Assembly (NCBI RefSeq): GCF_015350905.1
Contig: NZ_JADKRZ010000001.1
Span: 930,001-994,000 of the forward strand
Length of the DNA: 64,000 nucleotides
Direction: 5' to 3'
From: Curtobacterium sp. VKM Ac-2865
GTDB taxonomy: Bacteria; Actinomycetota; Actinomycetes; Actinomycetales; Microbacteriaceae
Shown: positions 17,707-26,537 of the stretch, piece by piece
How positions within the stretch are numbered: position 1 is the first letter of the stretch
Layout of the letters: each line of letters begins with the position of its first letter
Program-made: the position numbers and the translations under genes
The notes under the pieces: model-generated
Databases searched by the model: none
Told to the model about the DNA's origin: nothing
The model's input: the letters and a program-made list of their open reading frames with translations, nothing else

Positions 17707-18657
17707 TCAGACGAACCGGACGGTCTGCTGCAACCGGTCGCGGACGTCGAACACGTCGACGGTGCCCTCGGGCGACCAGATGCCGTTCAGCACCTGCCCG
17801 AGCGCACTGCGCCGCACGAGGAACGCCGTGGGCTTCCGCTGCGGACCGACGAGCTGCACGTCGGTGTCGACCGCCGAGTCCGGCACGACCATGATCCGCC
17901 CGGTGAACCGCACGCGCGTCTGCTTCTGCACGGCGAGGGCGGCGCGGACGAGCTCCTTGACAGGACGCTCCCCCGGCTCGAGCGTCTCGCCGACGACCTC
18001 GCCGTGCTCGACGCGGACGGGTCCGCCCCAGTCGATGGACTCGAGCGCCCACAGCCCGCTCGGCATGAGCACGGCGTGGTCGAGTTTGCCCTCGCTGCCG
18101 GCGTCGAGGTCGTGCCAGACCGTCACGCCGATGCCCATGTCAGCCACGAGCGCCGCGGTCGACTCCTCGGCGAGGGCCTCCCCGAGCAGTCGGCGGATGG
18201 ACCGGGGCGCGCTCCGGATGAGCGACGGGTCGTAGGGGTCCTCGATGGGGTCGCCGAGTCCGACCCACTCGCGCTCGGCGGCCAGGAAGACCTCGCGCGA
18301 CCGACCGCCGGGGTGTCCGTGGGACCGGGCCCGTGGGCGGGAGTCGCGGCGTGCTGCGGGCGGTGCGTAGGCGTCGCGACCCGACCCGGGCCTCCCGGCT
18401 GACGCCGACCACGCGGACGAGCCGGACGGCGCGGACGAGGGCCGGGACCCACCGGCGTCGTAGGCGCGACGCGCCGCCGGTGTGCCGACGCGCTCCCACG
18501 CGACCTGGACCTGCCGGAACCGCACGGCGTCGCCGCCGAGGTCGGGGTGGGTCTCGCGGGCTGCGCGCCGGTAGGCGCGGCGCAGTTCCTCGTCGTCGGC
18601 CGTCGCGGCGACGCCGAGGACTTCGTAGGGGGTGGCGTCGGCCGGGCTGTCCGTCAT
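17707..18657 (-). CDS. J-domain protein with a NERD-like C-terminal domain
   Basis: 316 aa. N-terminal J domain (about 10-70: PYEVLGVAATADDEELRRAYR, and the invariant HPD in THPDLGG). After a Ser/Arg-rich linker, residues 170-316 hold a second domain with GSEGKLDHAVLMPSGLWALES, which resembles nuclease-related (NERD) domains in its hydrophobic-strand and Asp/Glu pattern, though the catalytic set is not clear. J proteins stimulate DnaK. There is no Gly/Phe or zinc-finger region, so it is not DnaJ itself. Confidence 0.85.
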   Translation of the reverse strand: MTDSPADATPYEVLGVAATADDEELRRAYRRAARETHPDLGGDAVRFRQVQVAWERVGTPAARRAYDAGGSRPSSAPSGSSAWSASAGRPGSGRDAYAPPAARRDSRPRARSHGHPGGRSREVFLAAEREWVGLGDPIEDPYDPSLIRSAPRSIRRLLGEALAEESTAALVADMGIGVTVWHDLDAGSEGKLDHAVLMPSGLWALESIDWGGPVRVEHGEVVGETLEPGERPVKELVRAALAVQKQTRVRFTGRIMVVPDSAVDTDVQLVGPQRKPTAFLVRRSALGQVLNGIWSPEGTVDVFDVRDRLQQTVRFV

Positions 18658-18773
18658 GGCTCGCGGTACGTTACCGGAGCGAGCGCGAGCACCAGCCGTG
18701 TGCGCGCTGAACGGCGGCCGGGAGGCTCGCGGGGCGTCGTGCGCGCCGCGAGCGGTCCGTCAGGTGGTGCGGT

Positions 18774-19520
18774 TCACGCCACCGCGGCGGCGATCGCGTC
18801 GCGGTGGTCCTCGAGGTAGGCGACGTCGGCGCGGTACAGGTCGGCGTGCCCGTGCTGCAGGTCGCTGATGAACTTCGGGTTGCCGGCGGCGGCCTCGGTC
18901 TCCATGAGGGTCACGAGGGAGACGAGCGAGGACACCATGGTCTCGGTGAGCCGGCTCCTGGACACGTCGTCGAGGCCGTACGCGCGGCAGAACTCGGCGG
19001 CGCGGGCCAGGCGGACCTCGAGCGTCGGGGCCGTCCTGCCCTCGTCGAGCCCGGTGGTGAACGGCGCGAACCGGTAGACCGCGCTGGCGACGTCCCAGAC
19101 CCGGGGGCCGGGGTGCGCGGTGTCGAAGTCGATCAGGCCGACGGCCGCGATGCCGTCGTACACGCAGTTGTACGGGGCGAAGTCACCGTGCACGACGGTC
19201 TCGACGGGTGCCCGGTGCGCCTGCGACCAGACGTCGACGGTGTCGTCGAGCGGGAAGCTCGCCGCGGCGTCGTGGTAGTGCCGGAGCATCCGGGCGCTGG
19301 TGACGAGGGCCGCCTCGCTGGCGACGTCCTCGGTCCACGGGTACTCGCCGGCGACGCCGGGCACGAACGTGACAGTCTCGAGGGCGTCCCCGAGGGCGAT
19401 GGGCTCCGGTGCCGCGACGAACCCCTGCTCGTGCAGGTGGGCGAGGAGCCGGTGGACGGTGGGCGTCCAGGGGCCGGCCGGCCGGTGGACCCGGTCGTCG
19501 GCCTTCGTGATGCGCTCCAT
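18774..19520 (-). CDS. Aminoglycoside phosphotransferase/choline kinase-like protein
   Basis: 248 aa. Catalytic loop HGDFAPYNC (general base Asp) and metal-binding LIDFDTAHPG of the APH family are intact; the N-terminal nucleotide-binding lobe is short. Substrate cannot be told: similar proteins phosphorylate small alcohols, sugars or antibiotics. ATG at 19520 has AGGAG seven bases upstream. It reads as a stand-alone gene. Confidence 0.88.
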   Translation of the reverse strand: MERITKADDRVHRPAGPWTPTVHRLLAHLHEQGFVAAPEPIALGDALETVTFVPGVAGEYPWTEDVASEAALVTSARMLRHYHDAAASFPLDDTVDVWSQAHRAPVETVVHGDFAPYNCVYDGIAAVGLIDFDTAHPGPRVWDVASAVYRFAPFTTGLDEGRTAPTLEVRLARAAEFCRAYGLDDVSRSRLTETMVSSLVSLVTLMETEAAAGNPKFISDLQHGHADLYRADVAYLEDHRDAIAAAVA

Positions 19521-19691
19521 GGGCGTCTCCTGTCGCGGTCGTCTCCGTTGACGTGCCTTCGTCGTCGCGGTCGTCTGGCTGACCGCAGTGGCGTGCAGGT
19601 CAGCGTAGCGGTCACCGGCGCGGTTGGCGCGATCCATCCGCACACGTGCGCTTGTCGGCCCGGAGACGCCGACGCTCCGGGCGGGCTGTTC

Positions 19692-20615
19692 CTAGAGCCG
19701 GTCGCGGAGCCAGGACGGCCCCTGCACGCTGGCACCGAGTGCCGTCACGCGGTCGCGGAGTCCGCGGTCCGCCGTCACCACGACGACGGGGCCGTCCCCG
19801 GCCGCCACGGCGTCGGCCGCGGCGGTGACGATGGCGTCGTCACCGGAGCCGGACGCACGCACGACGGCCACGCCGGGCGCACCGCCGACGCCGTCGCCAC
19901 CGCCGGGACCCGTGGCGACGTCGGCACCGCGTGCGTCGCCCTCGAGTACCACGGTCCACCGCGGCCACCAGGTGCTGAAGTCGAGCCCGAGGGCATCGGC
20001 GGGCAGCCCGACCGCGGCGAGCGCCGTGATCCCGTCGATGAGCCGGGTCGCTGCGCCGGAGCGGTCCTTCCACCAGCCGTCAGGCACGCTGCCGACGACG
20101 TTGGCGGCGTCGACGACGACGTGCGGGCTGGTGTCGATCGTGGCTCGGAGTGCCGGCCAGGAGGCGCCGAAGCCCGGGTGCAGGGGCAGGTCCTCGACGG
20201 ACTCGACGGGGACCCAGTCGAGCGCCAGGCTCTCGCGGTCGGCGATGACGGGTTCGAAGGGCCGTGCGGCACGGCCGACGACGGTCGTGTAGGTCCAGAA
20301 GCCGAGGTCGAGCACGGCGGTGTGGCGCAGGTCGATGCCGTCGAGCGGCACGCCGGCCTCCTCGGCGGACTCGCGGAGGGCGCCGGTGACCGCGTCCTCG
20401 TGCTGGTGTCGAGCGCCCCCGGGGATGCCCCAGGTGCCGCCGTGGTGGCTCCACTCGACGCGGTGTTGCAGGAGCACGCGGCCCTGGCCGTCGTCGACGA
20501 GGAGTCCGGAGGCGCCGAAGAGCCCCCACGCCTTGGTGCCGTCGGGTCCGTACGCCCACGCGTCGCCGGGGTCGCGGGGGCCGGGCGGCGGACCGGGGGG
20601 CAGGACGTCTGGCAC
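19692..20615 (-). CDS. NUDIX hydrolase fused to a NYN/PIN-like nuclease domain
   Basis: 307 aa with two domains. Residues 25-150 form a NUDIX fold with a perfect Nudix box: Gly67, Glu73, Arg81, Glu82, Glu85, Glu86, Gly88, in GX5EX7REUXEEXGU. Residues 165-305 look like a NYN/PIN-type RNase: [10 protein letters not shown] (Asp169, Asn172), GSGDDAIV (Asp259, Asp260) and [10 protein letters not shown] (Asp283), the usual acidic cluster. NUDIX enzymes cleave nucleoside diphosphates linked to X, including RNA caps; NYN domains cut RNA. A joint role in RNA turnover is inference. GTG start at 20615 with CAGGGT six bases upstream. Confidence 0.85.
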   Translation of the reverse strand: MPDVLPPGPPPGPRDPGDAWAYGPDGTKAWGLFGASGLLVDDGQGRVLLQHRVEWSHHGGTWGIPGGARHQHEDAVTGALRESAEEAGVPLDGIDLRHTAVLDLGFWTYTTVVGRAARPFEPVIADRESLALDWVPVESVEDLPLHPGFGASWPALRATIDTSPHVVVDAANVVGSVPDGWWKDRSGAATRLIDGITALAAVGLPADALGLDFSTWWPRWTVVLEGDARGADVATGPGGGDGVGGAPGVAVVRASGSGDDAIVTAAADAVAAGDGPVVVVTADRGLRDRVTALGASVQGPSWLRDRL

Positions 20616-20663
20616 CTGTCCACCCTGGCACACGCGCCTGACACGCGTCGTGTACCGTGCTGC

Positions 20664-20745
20664 TCGAGACACGGGGTGCCGCGACCAGCGGCTGAGATCA
20701 CACCCGTCGAACCTGCTCGAGCTCGTACTCGCGAAGGGATCGTCC
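20664..20745 (+). promoter_or_regulatory. TPP riboswitch
   Basis: The thi-box core is present: ACGGGGTGCC (20671-20680), GGCTGAGATCACACCC (20690-20705), GAACCTG (20709-20715) and GCGAAGGGA (20731-20739). The last block is also the ribosome-binding site of thiM, seven bases before its ATG, so TPP binding should hide it and block translation. Confidence 0.93.
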
Positions 20746-21591
20746 ATGGAGAACGCTGCGCCCGTGTGGCCAGAGCGCACCGCTGAACTGCTCGAGGCCG
20801 TCCGTGCCCGCAGTCCCCTGGTGCAGTGCATCACGAACACCGTGGTGCAGAACGTGACGGCGAACGTGCTGCTCGCGCTCGGCGCCTCGGCCGCGATGGT
20901 CGACGTGCCGACCGAGGCCGGGCCGTTCGCCCGGGTCGCCGACGCCCTGCTGGTGAACACCGGCACCCCGCACGCGGAGCCTCGTGTGGCGTCGGTGGAG
21001 GCCGCGACGGCCGCCGTCGAGCACGGCACGCCGTGGGTGCTCGACCCGGTGGCCGTCGGGTCGCTCCCGGTGCGGACGGCCCTGGCGCGGGACCTGCTCG
21101 CGATCGGCCCGACGGTGCTGCGCGGGAACGCGTCCGAGGTGCTCGCGCTGCTCGGCGCCTCCGCCGGTGGGCGCGGGGTCGACAGCACGGCCCGCACGGA
21201 CGACGCGCGTGCGGCTGCGGTGGACGCGGCCGGGAGGCTCGTGGGCGCGGTGGCCGTGTCCGGTCCCGTCGACCTGGTGGCCGGTTCCGGTGCCCCGGGG
21301 TGGTCCGGCACGGTGGTGCGGGTCGCGAACGGGTCGGAGCTGCTCACGCGGATCACCGGCGGTGGGTGCGCGCTCGGTGCCGTGATCGCGGCGTTCTCAG
21401 CGGTGTCGCCGGAGGACCCGGGCGCCGCTGCCGTGGCCGGGACGCTCGTGCACACGGTCGCCGCGGAGCTCGCGGCGGCGGACGCCGGCGGGCCGGGGAC
21501 GTTCCAGCCGCTGTTCCTCGACCGGTTGGCGTCGCTGACCCCCGAGGACGTGCTGCGCGTCGCGCGTGTCTCCGAGGAGCGTGCCGCGTGA
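20746..21591 (+). CDS. thiM: Hydroxyethylthiazole kinase
   Basis: 281 aa. Phosphorylates the thiazole moiety for salvage into thiamine. [21 protein letters not shown] is the N-terminal signature (read as two segments), NTGTPH and [11 protein letters not shown] follow, and [13 protein letters not shown] holds the catalytic Cys and anion hole. ATG start at 20746 fits the riboswitch-embedded GAAGGGA. First gene of thiM-thiE-thiD/tenA; no thiC or thiG is nearby, so the unit serves salvage. Confidence 0.96.
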   Translation: MENAAPVWPERTAELLEAVRARSPLVQCITNTVVQNVTANVLLALGASAAMVDVPTEAGPFARVADALLVNTGTPHAEPRVASVEAATAAVEHGTPWVLDPVAVGSLPVRTALARDLLAIGPTVLRGNASEVLALLGASAGGRGVDSTARTDDARAAAVDAAGRLVGAVAVSGPVDLVAGSGAPGWSGTVVRVANGSELLTRITGGGCALGAVIAAFSAVSPEDPGAAAVAGTLVHTVAAELAAADAGGPGTFQPLFLDRLASLTPEDVLRVARVSEERAA

Positions 21592-22307
21592 GTGACGTCG
21601 GCGTGTACCTGGTGACCGACGGCCTGCTGTGCGACCGACACGGGATCGGGGTGCTCGGCGTCGTCCGCGCGGCCGTGCACGCGGGCGTCCGGATCGTGCA
21701 GGTGCGGGACAAGGACGCGAGCGCCCGGGACCTCCTCGCGCTGACGGTGGCCGTCGCCGACGCGGTGGGCGACCGGGCCACGGTGGTCGTCGACGACCGG
21801 CTCGACGTCGCCCTGGCTGGTCGGCACGCCGGACACCGGGTGGCGGGCGTGCACCTCGGGCAGTCCGACGTGCCGGTGTCGGCGGCGCGGGCGCTGCTCG
21901 GGCCGGACGCGCACGTCGGGCTGACCGCGGACACCCCGGCGCACCTCGACACCCTGGTGCGGCTCCCCCGCGGGACCGTCGACCTGCTCGGGGTGGGGGT
22001 CGTGCACCCCACGGCGACGAAGCCGGACCACCCGCCGGCACTCGGCCACGACGGCTTCGCCCGGATCGCGGCGGCCACGGACCTGCCGTGCGTCGCGATC
22101 GGCGGGGTCGACCTCGACGACGTGGCACCGCTGGCCGCCGCCGGTGCAGCGGGCGTCGCCGTCGTCTCGGGGATCTGTGCCGCTCCCGACCCCGGCGCGG
22201 CGGCCGCGGCGTACGTGGCGTCGTGGCGGCGTGGCGCCGACCACCTGCTCGGCGGACAGCCGGGTGGCGGATGGGTGTCGAGCCTCCCTGGAGGCGGTGC
22301 ACGGTGA
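21588..22307 (+). CDS. thiE: Thiamine-phosphate synthase
   Basis: 239 aa TIM barrel joining HMP-PP and thiazole phosphate. VQVRDKDAS (pyrophosphate-binding Arg and Lys), [18 protein letters not shown] (the thiazole-phosphate loop) and AIGGVD are in the right order. GTG start overlaps the thiM stop by four bases (GTGA). The C-terminus is extended by about 30 residues rich in Gly, beyond the usual end. Confidence 0.95.
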   Translation: MSDVGVYLVTDGLLCDRHGIGVLGVVRAAVHAGVRIVQVRDKDASARDLLALTVAVADAVGDRATVVVDDRLDVALAGRHAGHRVAGVHLGQSDVPVSAARALLGPDAHVGLTADTPAHLDTLVRLPRGTVDLLGVGVVHPTATKPDHPPALGHDGFARIAAATDLPCVAIGGVDLDDVAPLAAAGAAGVAVVSGICAAPDPGAAAAAYVASWRRGADHLLGGQPGGGWVSSLPGGGAR

Positions 22308-23974
22308 GTGGGCCGGTGCGCGTGCTGAGCATCGCCGGGACCGACCCGACCGGTGGGGCCGGGCTGCAGGCGGACCTCAAGGCGATCGCGGCGCACGACG
22401 GCTACGGCATGGCGGTGGTGACCGCGGTGGTCGCGCAGAACACACACGGGGTGCGGTCGGTACACGTGCCGGACGTGACGGTGCTGCGTGACCAGCTCGA
22501 CGCGGTGTCGGACGACGTCGTCGTGGACGCGGTCAAGATCGGGATGCTCGGCACGACGGCGGTCGTCCGCGAGGTCACCGACTGGCTGCGGGCACACCGG
22601 CCACCCGTCGTGGTCGTCGACCCGGTGATGGTGGCCACAAGCGGCGACCGGCTCCTCGACGCGGACGCCGAGGGCGCGATGACGGAGCTGTTCGCGCTCG
22701 CGGACCTGGTGACGCCGAACCGGAGCGAGCTGGCGGTCCTGGCGGGCCTCGCCGGGGCCGTCGACGTGGACCTCGACGCGGACCCGGTCGGCGCTGCGCT
22801 GGCCGTCGCCCGGCGGTGGGACGTGCTCGTGTTGGCGAAGGGCGGGCACGCGGGCGGGAGCACCTCGGACGACGTGCTCGTCGCGCCCGCCGAGTCCGTC
22901 CGGGTCTTCCGGGGTCCCCGGGTGCCGACGACGAACACCCACGGCACCGGGTGCTCGCTGTCGAGCGCGATCGCGACCCTGGCGGCACGGCACGGCGACT
23001 GGGATCTCGCGGTCCGCGGGGCGAAGGACTGGCTGACGGCGGCACTGGAGGGCGCCGACGCGCTCGAGGTCGGGAGCGGCAACGGGCCGGTCGACCACGG
23101 GGCGCTGGTGCGGCGGGCGCTCCCGGCGGTCCGGTCGACCGACCTGTGGTGGACCGACGCCGAGGAGCTGCTCGCGGCGACGATCGACACCCCGTTCCTG
23201 CGCGGGATGGCGGACGGCACGCTCGACCCCGACGTCTTCGCCGGGTACCTGGCGCAGGACGTGCACTACCTGCGGGCGTACGAGCGGCACCTCGGGGCCG
23301 TCGGGACGCGTTCGGCGGGGGCTGCCGCGTCGGCGTTCTGGGCGGCTGCGGCTGCCGGGTGTGCCGAGGAAGCCGCCTCCCTGCACCACCGACGGCTCGC
23401 CGGCACCCACGCCGACGACACGGTCGACCCGACCTGCGCCGGGTACCTGGCGCACCTGGCGGCGTGCGCGGACGCGGACGACGTCGCGGTACTCGCGGCG
23501 GCGGTGCTGCCGTGCTTCCGGGTCTACGCCTGGGTCGGGGCGCAGTTCGACGCGGCCACGGTCCTCCCGGACGTGCCCACGCTCCATCCGTACGCGGACT
23601 GGATCACGGCGTACGGGGACCCCGCGTTCGCGGCGTCGAGCGCGGCGGCGACGGAGCACGTCGAGGACCTGGCTCGGACCGCCTCCCCGGCCGTGCGCGG
23701 CGCGATGGCGCGGGCGTTCCGGGCCTCGGTCGCCTGGGAGCTGGCGTTCTTCCGGATGCCGACGGGTGACGCGGTGGTGGTGACGGACGTCGCGACGGGT
23801 GCCGCGCAGGCGACCCCGGACGGGCCGGGCTACCGCGCGGCGGGCACGACGACGTCGGCGGCCGGGGTACTCGGCGCGGCCGTGGGCTCCGTCCCCCCCG
23901 GAGCGAGCCGCACCAGCTCCACGGCGAGCGCCGAGCCGTCGACCGAGCAGCGCATCCAGGTGAAGTCGGGCTGA
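22304..23974 (+). CDS. thiD: Bifunctional HMP/HMP-P kinase (ThiD) fused to TenA aminopyrimidine hydrolase
   Basis: 556 aa. ThiD ribokinase-fold domain at about 1-265 (SIAGTDPTGGAGLQADLK, NTHGTGCSLSSAIATLAA). TenA domain at about 295-500 with the active-site Asp in YLAQDVHYLRAYE, the catalytic Cys in LPCFRVYAWVG and Glu in WELAFFRMP. ThiD phosphorylates hydroxymethylpyrimidine twice; TenA recovers it from degraded thiamine. GTG start overlaps thiE by four bases. The last ~50 residues are outside TenA homology and are encoded antisense to the 3' end of the converging phosphatase gene. Confidence 0.93.
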   Translation: MSGPVRVLSIAGTDPTGGAGLQADLKAIAAHDGYGMAVVTAVVAQNTHGVRSVHVPDVTVLRDQLDAVSDDVVVDAVKIGMLGTTAVVREVTDWLRAHRPPVVVVDPVMVATSGDRLLDADAEGAMTELFALADLVTPNRSELAVLAGLAGAVDVDLDADPVGAALAVARRWDVLVLAKGGHAGGSTSDDVLVAPAESVRVFRGPRVPTTNTHGTGCSLSSAIATLAARHGDWDLAVRGAKDWLTAALEGADALEVGSGNGPVDHGALVRRALPAVRSTDLWWTDAEELLAATIDTPFLRGMADGTLDPDVFAGYLAQDVHYLRAYERHLGAVGTRSAGAAASAFWAAAAAGCAEEAASLHHRRLAGTHADDTVDPTCAGYLAHLAACADADDVAVLAAAVLPCFRVYAWVGAQFDAATVLPDVPTLHPYADWITAYGDPAFAASSAAATEHVEDLARTASPAVRGAMARAFRASVAWELAFFRMPTGDAVVVTDVATGAAQATPDGPGYRAAGTTTSAAGVLGAAVGSVPPGASRTSSTASAEPSTEQRIQVKSG

Positions 23975-24423
23975 CGACGGCGGTCGGTGGGTGAACCGGG
24001 ATTGAGCAGACGGAGCGCCCCGGTCGTCCCGCCGACACCGGTGCCGGTGACGCGGGTGTCCCACGGGATGTGCGAGTGGCCGAAGACGAGCACGTCCGTG
24101 TCCGGGTACGCCGCAGCCGCTCGGCGTTCTCGCCCGGTCGACGCCCCGGTCTCGTGCACGAGTGCGACGCGGAGGTCCTCGACGTCGAACCGGGCGACGA
24201 GCGGCAGGCGTTCCTCGAAGCCGGGTGCGTCGTCGTTGTTGCCGCGCACGCCGACGAACGACCGGCTGCGGGCCTGGAGCACGTCGACCGTCGTCAGGTC
24301 CACCCAGTCCCCCGCGTGCACGACCAGGTCGGCGGCGTCGACGTCGGCCCAGAGCGCTCCGGGCAGGTCCTTCGCGCGCTTCGGCAGGTGGGTGTCCGAC
24401 AGCAGCAGGAGCGAGGTGCTCAC
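23830..24423 (-). CDS. YfcE-type metallophosphoesterase
   Basis: 197 aa calcineurin-like phosphodiesterase. Metal-binding motifs LLLSDTHL, HAGDWVD, VRGNNDD and FGHSHIP are all present, and LLNPGSPTDRRRQP is the usual C-terminal strand. It may hydrolyse small phosphodiesters; physiological substrate unknown. GTG start at 24423 overlaps the marR stop by four bases. Its 3' 145 bases overlap the converging thiD-tenA gene. Confidence 0.93.
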   Translation of the reverse strand: MSTSLLLLSDTHLPKRAKDLPGALWADVDAADLVVHAGDWVDLTTVDVLQARSRSFVGVRGNNDDAPGFEERLPLVARFDVEDLRVALVHETGASTGRERRAAAAYPDTDVLVFGHSHIPWDTRVTGTGVGGTTGALRLLNPGSPTDRRRQPDFTWMRCSVDGSALAVELVRLAPGGTEPTAAPSTPAADVVVPAAR

Positions 24424-24893
24424 GCGTCGGTCACGCGGTTGGGGACGGGGAGCCCGGCCTCGTCCGCGGCGCCGAGTCGTTCGAGCAGCCCGGCCAGCAG
24501 GGCGATGTCGTCGTCCGACCAGCTGGCGATCCGCTCGTCGAGGGCGTCGCGGTGCAGCTGCACGGACCGTTCCAGTGCCGCGCCCCCCGCCGGCGTCGCC
24601 TCGAGGGGCTTGGCGTTGCCGGTGCCGCCGTCCGTCGTGCGGATCAGGCCGGCGGCGAGCAGACCCGCCAGCTGCCGCGAGATCGTCGAGCGGTTCAGGC
24701 GCAGGTAGCGGGCGATGTCGATGGCCATGCAGCCGGGATGCTGCACGACGAAGTCGACGAGCGACTGGTCGACGACGCTCAGCACGGCGTCGTTGCCACG
24801 GGCACGGATGCTCGCGCGGCGCGTGATGCGCGAGAGCTCCGTGTAGGCGCGTCCGATGTCGGCGTTGCGGACGTCGGACCTCGGGTGGTCCAT
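24420..24893 (-). CDS. MarR-family transcriptional regulator
   Basis: 157 aa. Winged helix with CMAIDIARYLRLNRSTISRQLAGLLAAGLI (two segments: recognition region and wing), followed by a dimerisation helix. Start at the ATG 24893 because GGAGGC lies seven bases upstream; a GTG 21 bases earlier is less likely. Coupled to the downstream phosphoesterase through a GTGA overlap. Ligand unknown. Confidence 0.9.
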   Translation of the reverse strand: MDHPRSDVRNADIGRAYTELSRITRRASIRARGNDAVLSVVDQSLVDFVVQHPGCMAIDIARYLRLNRSTISRQLAGLLAAGLIRTTDGGTGNAKPLEATPAGGAALERSVQLHRDALDERIASWSDDDIALLAGLLERLGAADEAGLPVPNRVTDA

Positions 24894-24981
24894 CGTGCCT
24901 CCAGCTTGTTGCACGCCGGTGGGCCGGCGCTCTTCCCCTGCCGGTCACAGTACCGGCAGCAGTCATGCCCCCTGGGGAGCG

Positions 24982-25440
24982 TCAGCCGCGGATCGCCGCC
25001 TGCAGCGCGTCGACGTCGAGCTTCACCATCTGCCGCATCGCCTCGAACGCGCGGGCCGCCCCGGCGGGGTCACCACCGGCGGTCATGAGCTCGCCCCAGT
25101 TCGCCGGGGTCACCTGCCACGCGACACCCCAGGCGTCCGTGAGCCACCCGCACCTCGACGGGGTGCCGCCGGCGTCGAGGAACGCGTCCCAGACCCGGTC
25201 GAGCTCCGCCTGGTCGTCGACGTCGACCTGGAACGAGATCGCGTCCGAGTGCGGGTGCCCGGGGCCGGCGTTCATCGCCCGGAAGGGCTGGCCGTGCAGG
25301 CGGAACTCGACGACCATCGTGGAGCCGTCGGGGAGGCGTTCGACGTGGTCGACCGTCGAGTCCGGGATCACCGACGCGTAGAAGACGGCGGCCTCCTCGG
25401 CCTGTCCGTCGAACCAGAGGAAGGGGACGATCTGCTGCAC
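24982..25440 (-). CDS. VOC-family protein, PhnB-like
   Basis: 152 aa. Opens with IVPFLWFDGQAEEAAVFY and contains FRAMNAGPG and SFQVDVDDQAELDRVW, typical of the 3-dmu-9/PhnB branch of the glyoxalase/bleomycin-resistance fold. These proteins have an active-site metal in some members; the function of this branch is mostly unknown. GTG start; a weak AGGAC lies upstream. Confidence 0.88.
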   Translation of the reverse strand: MQQIVPFLWFDGQAEEAAVFYASVIPDSTVDHVERLPDGSTMVVEFRLHGQPFRAMNAGPGHPHSDAISFQVDVDDQAELDRVWDAFLDAGGTPSRCGWLTDAWGVAWQVTPANWGELMTAGGDPAGAARAFEAMRQMVKLDVDALQAAIRG

Positions 25441-25462
25441 GGGATGGTCCTGTCGAACGGGC

Positions 25463-25759
25463 TCAGTCCGCGACGTTGCGGCTGAGGAGCGGGGTCTTCT
25501 CAGGGTGTTCGTCGAACCACGTGCCGACGAACCAGCACATCGGCACGATGCGCTTGTCGGTCCTGGCCTCGACGTCGTCCACCGCGTACGCGACGAGCTC
25601 GCCGGCGTACCCGTGACCACGGTGCGCAGGGACCGTGTACGTGTGCGGGAACGTGACGGCGTCGTCGTTCTGGCGGTAGTCCAGGACGCTCACGAGTTCC
25701 CCGTCGACGTACATGGCGTACCGACGCTGGTCTGCCTCGTCGCGGAACTCGTGTGCCAT
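25463..25759 (-). CDS. Short GNAT-type N-acetyltransferase (YjdJ-like)
   Basis: 98 aa. HTYTVPAHRGHGYAGELV is the acetyl-CoA-binding region, then IVPMCWFVGTWFDEHPE. The length and motif order match the small YjdJ-type GNAT proteins. Followed at 22 bases by the PhnB-like gene on the same strand, so they may be cotranscribed. CATGAT sits six bases before the ATG as a possible -10. Confidence 0.88.
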   Translation of the reverse strand: MAHEFRDEADQRRYAMYVDGELVSVLDYRQNDDAVTFPHTYTVPAHRGHGYAGELVAYAVDDVEARTDKRIVPMCWFVGTWFDEHPEKTPLLSRNVAD

Positions 25760-25810
25760 GTCGCCATCATGCCGCGGAATGCGCCAGGTGGCACGGCGTT
25801 GACTCGTGGC

Positions 25811-26458
25811 ATGACGACCATCGGCATCATCGGAGCAGGCAACATCGGATCAGCGCTGGCACGGCTGGCGGTGCAGAACGGGTACGACGTCGCGATCGCG
25901 AACTCGCGCGGACCGGAGACGCTCACGGACCTCGTGTCCGAGCTGGGCGACCGGGCACGTGCGGTCACGCGCGACGAAGCGGCAGCAGCGGGCGACCTCG
26001 TCGTGGTGACGGTGCCGCTCGCCGCGATCGAGAGCATCCCGGTCGAGCCGCTCGCCGGCAAGGTCGTGATCGACACGAACAACTACTACCCGGAGCGCGA
26101 CGGCCACATCCAGGCGCTCGACGACGAGACCACCACCACGGCGGAGCTGCTGCAGGACCACCTGACCGGCGCCCGCGTCGTGAAGGCCTTCAACCACATC
26201 TACGCACCCGACCTGCCCGCGCAGGGCTCACCCCGTGGGACGCAGCACCGTCGCGCGCTGATCGTCGCCGGGGACGACGCCGAGGCGAAGCAGACCGTGG
26301 CGGACCTCATCGACGAGTTCGGCTTCGAGCCGGTCGACATCGGCGCCCTGTCCGAGGGATGGCGCATCCAGCGTGACACCCCCGGCTACACGCAGCAGTT
26401 CGACGCGCTCCAGCTCGAGCAGGCCGTCGCGGACGCGAAGCGCTACCGCGACATGTGA
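25811..26458 (+). CDS. NADPH-dependent F420-reductase-like oxidoreductase
   Basis: 215 aa. Rossmann fold opening IGIIGAGNIGSALARLA, with VVKAFNHIYAPDL and DEFGFEPVDIG near the C-terminus, as in NADP oxidoreductases related to F420:NADP reductase. Many such actinobacterial proteins act on other substrates, so F420 use is not assured. It ends at the strongest terminator in the window. Confidence 0.88.
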   Translation: MTTIGIIGAGNIGSALARLAVQNGYDVAIANSRGPETLTDLVSELGDRARAVTRDEAAAAGDLVVVTVPLAAIESIPVEPLAGKVVIDTNNYYPERDGHIQALDDETTTTAELLQDHLTGARVVKAFNHIYAPDLPAQGSPRGTQHRRALIVAGDDAEAKQTVADLIDEFGFEPVDIGALSEGWRIQRDTPGYTQQFDALQLEQAVADAKRYRDM

Positions 26459-26467
26459 CCCACCCGC

Positions 26468-26520
26468 ACCACGACGAGGGGCCGGACACGCTGCACGCGT
26501 GTCCGGCCCCTCGTCGTGGT
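26468..26520. terminator. Strong bidirectional terminator
   Basis: 23-bp perfect stem (26468-26490 with 26498-26520) and a 7-base loop, between converging genes ending at 26458 and 26538. Confidence 0.9.
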
Positions 26521-26537
26521 GGGTCAGAGGGCCGGGG

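Noticed and set aside
20616..22244. Long reverse open frame across thiM and thiE joined to the NUDIX-NYN gene
   Set aside because: Composition is Arg/Ala/Thr shadow-like and it opposes two genes with clear motifs and a riboswitch. Only the NUDIX-NYN part is real.
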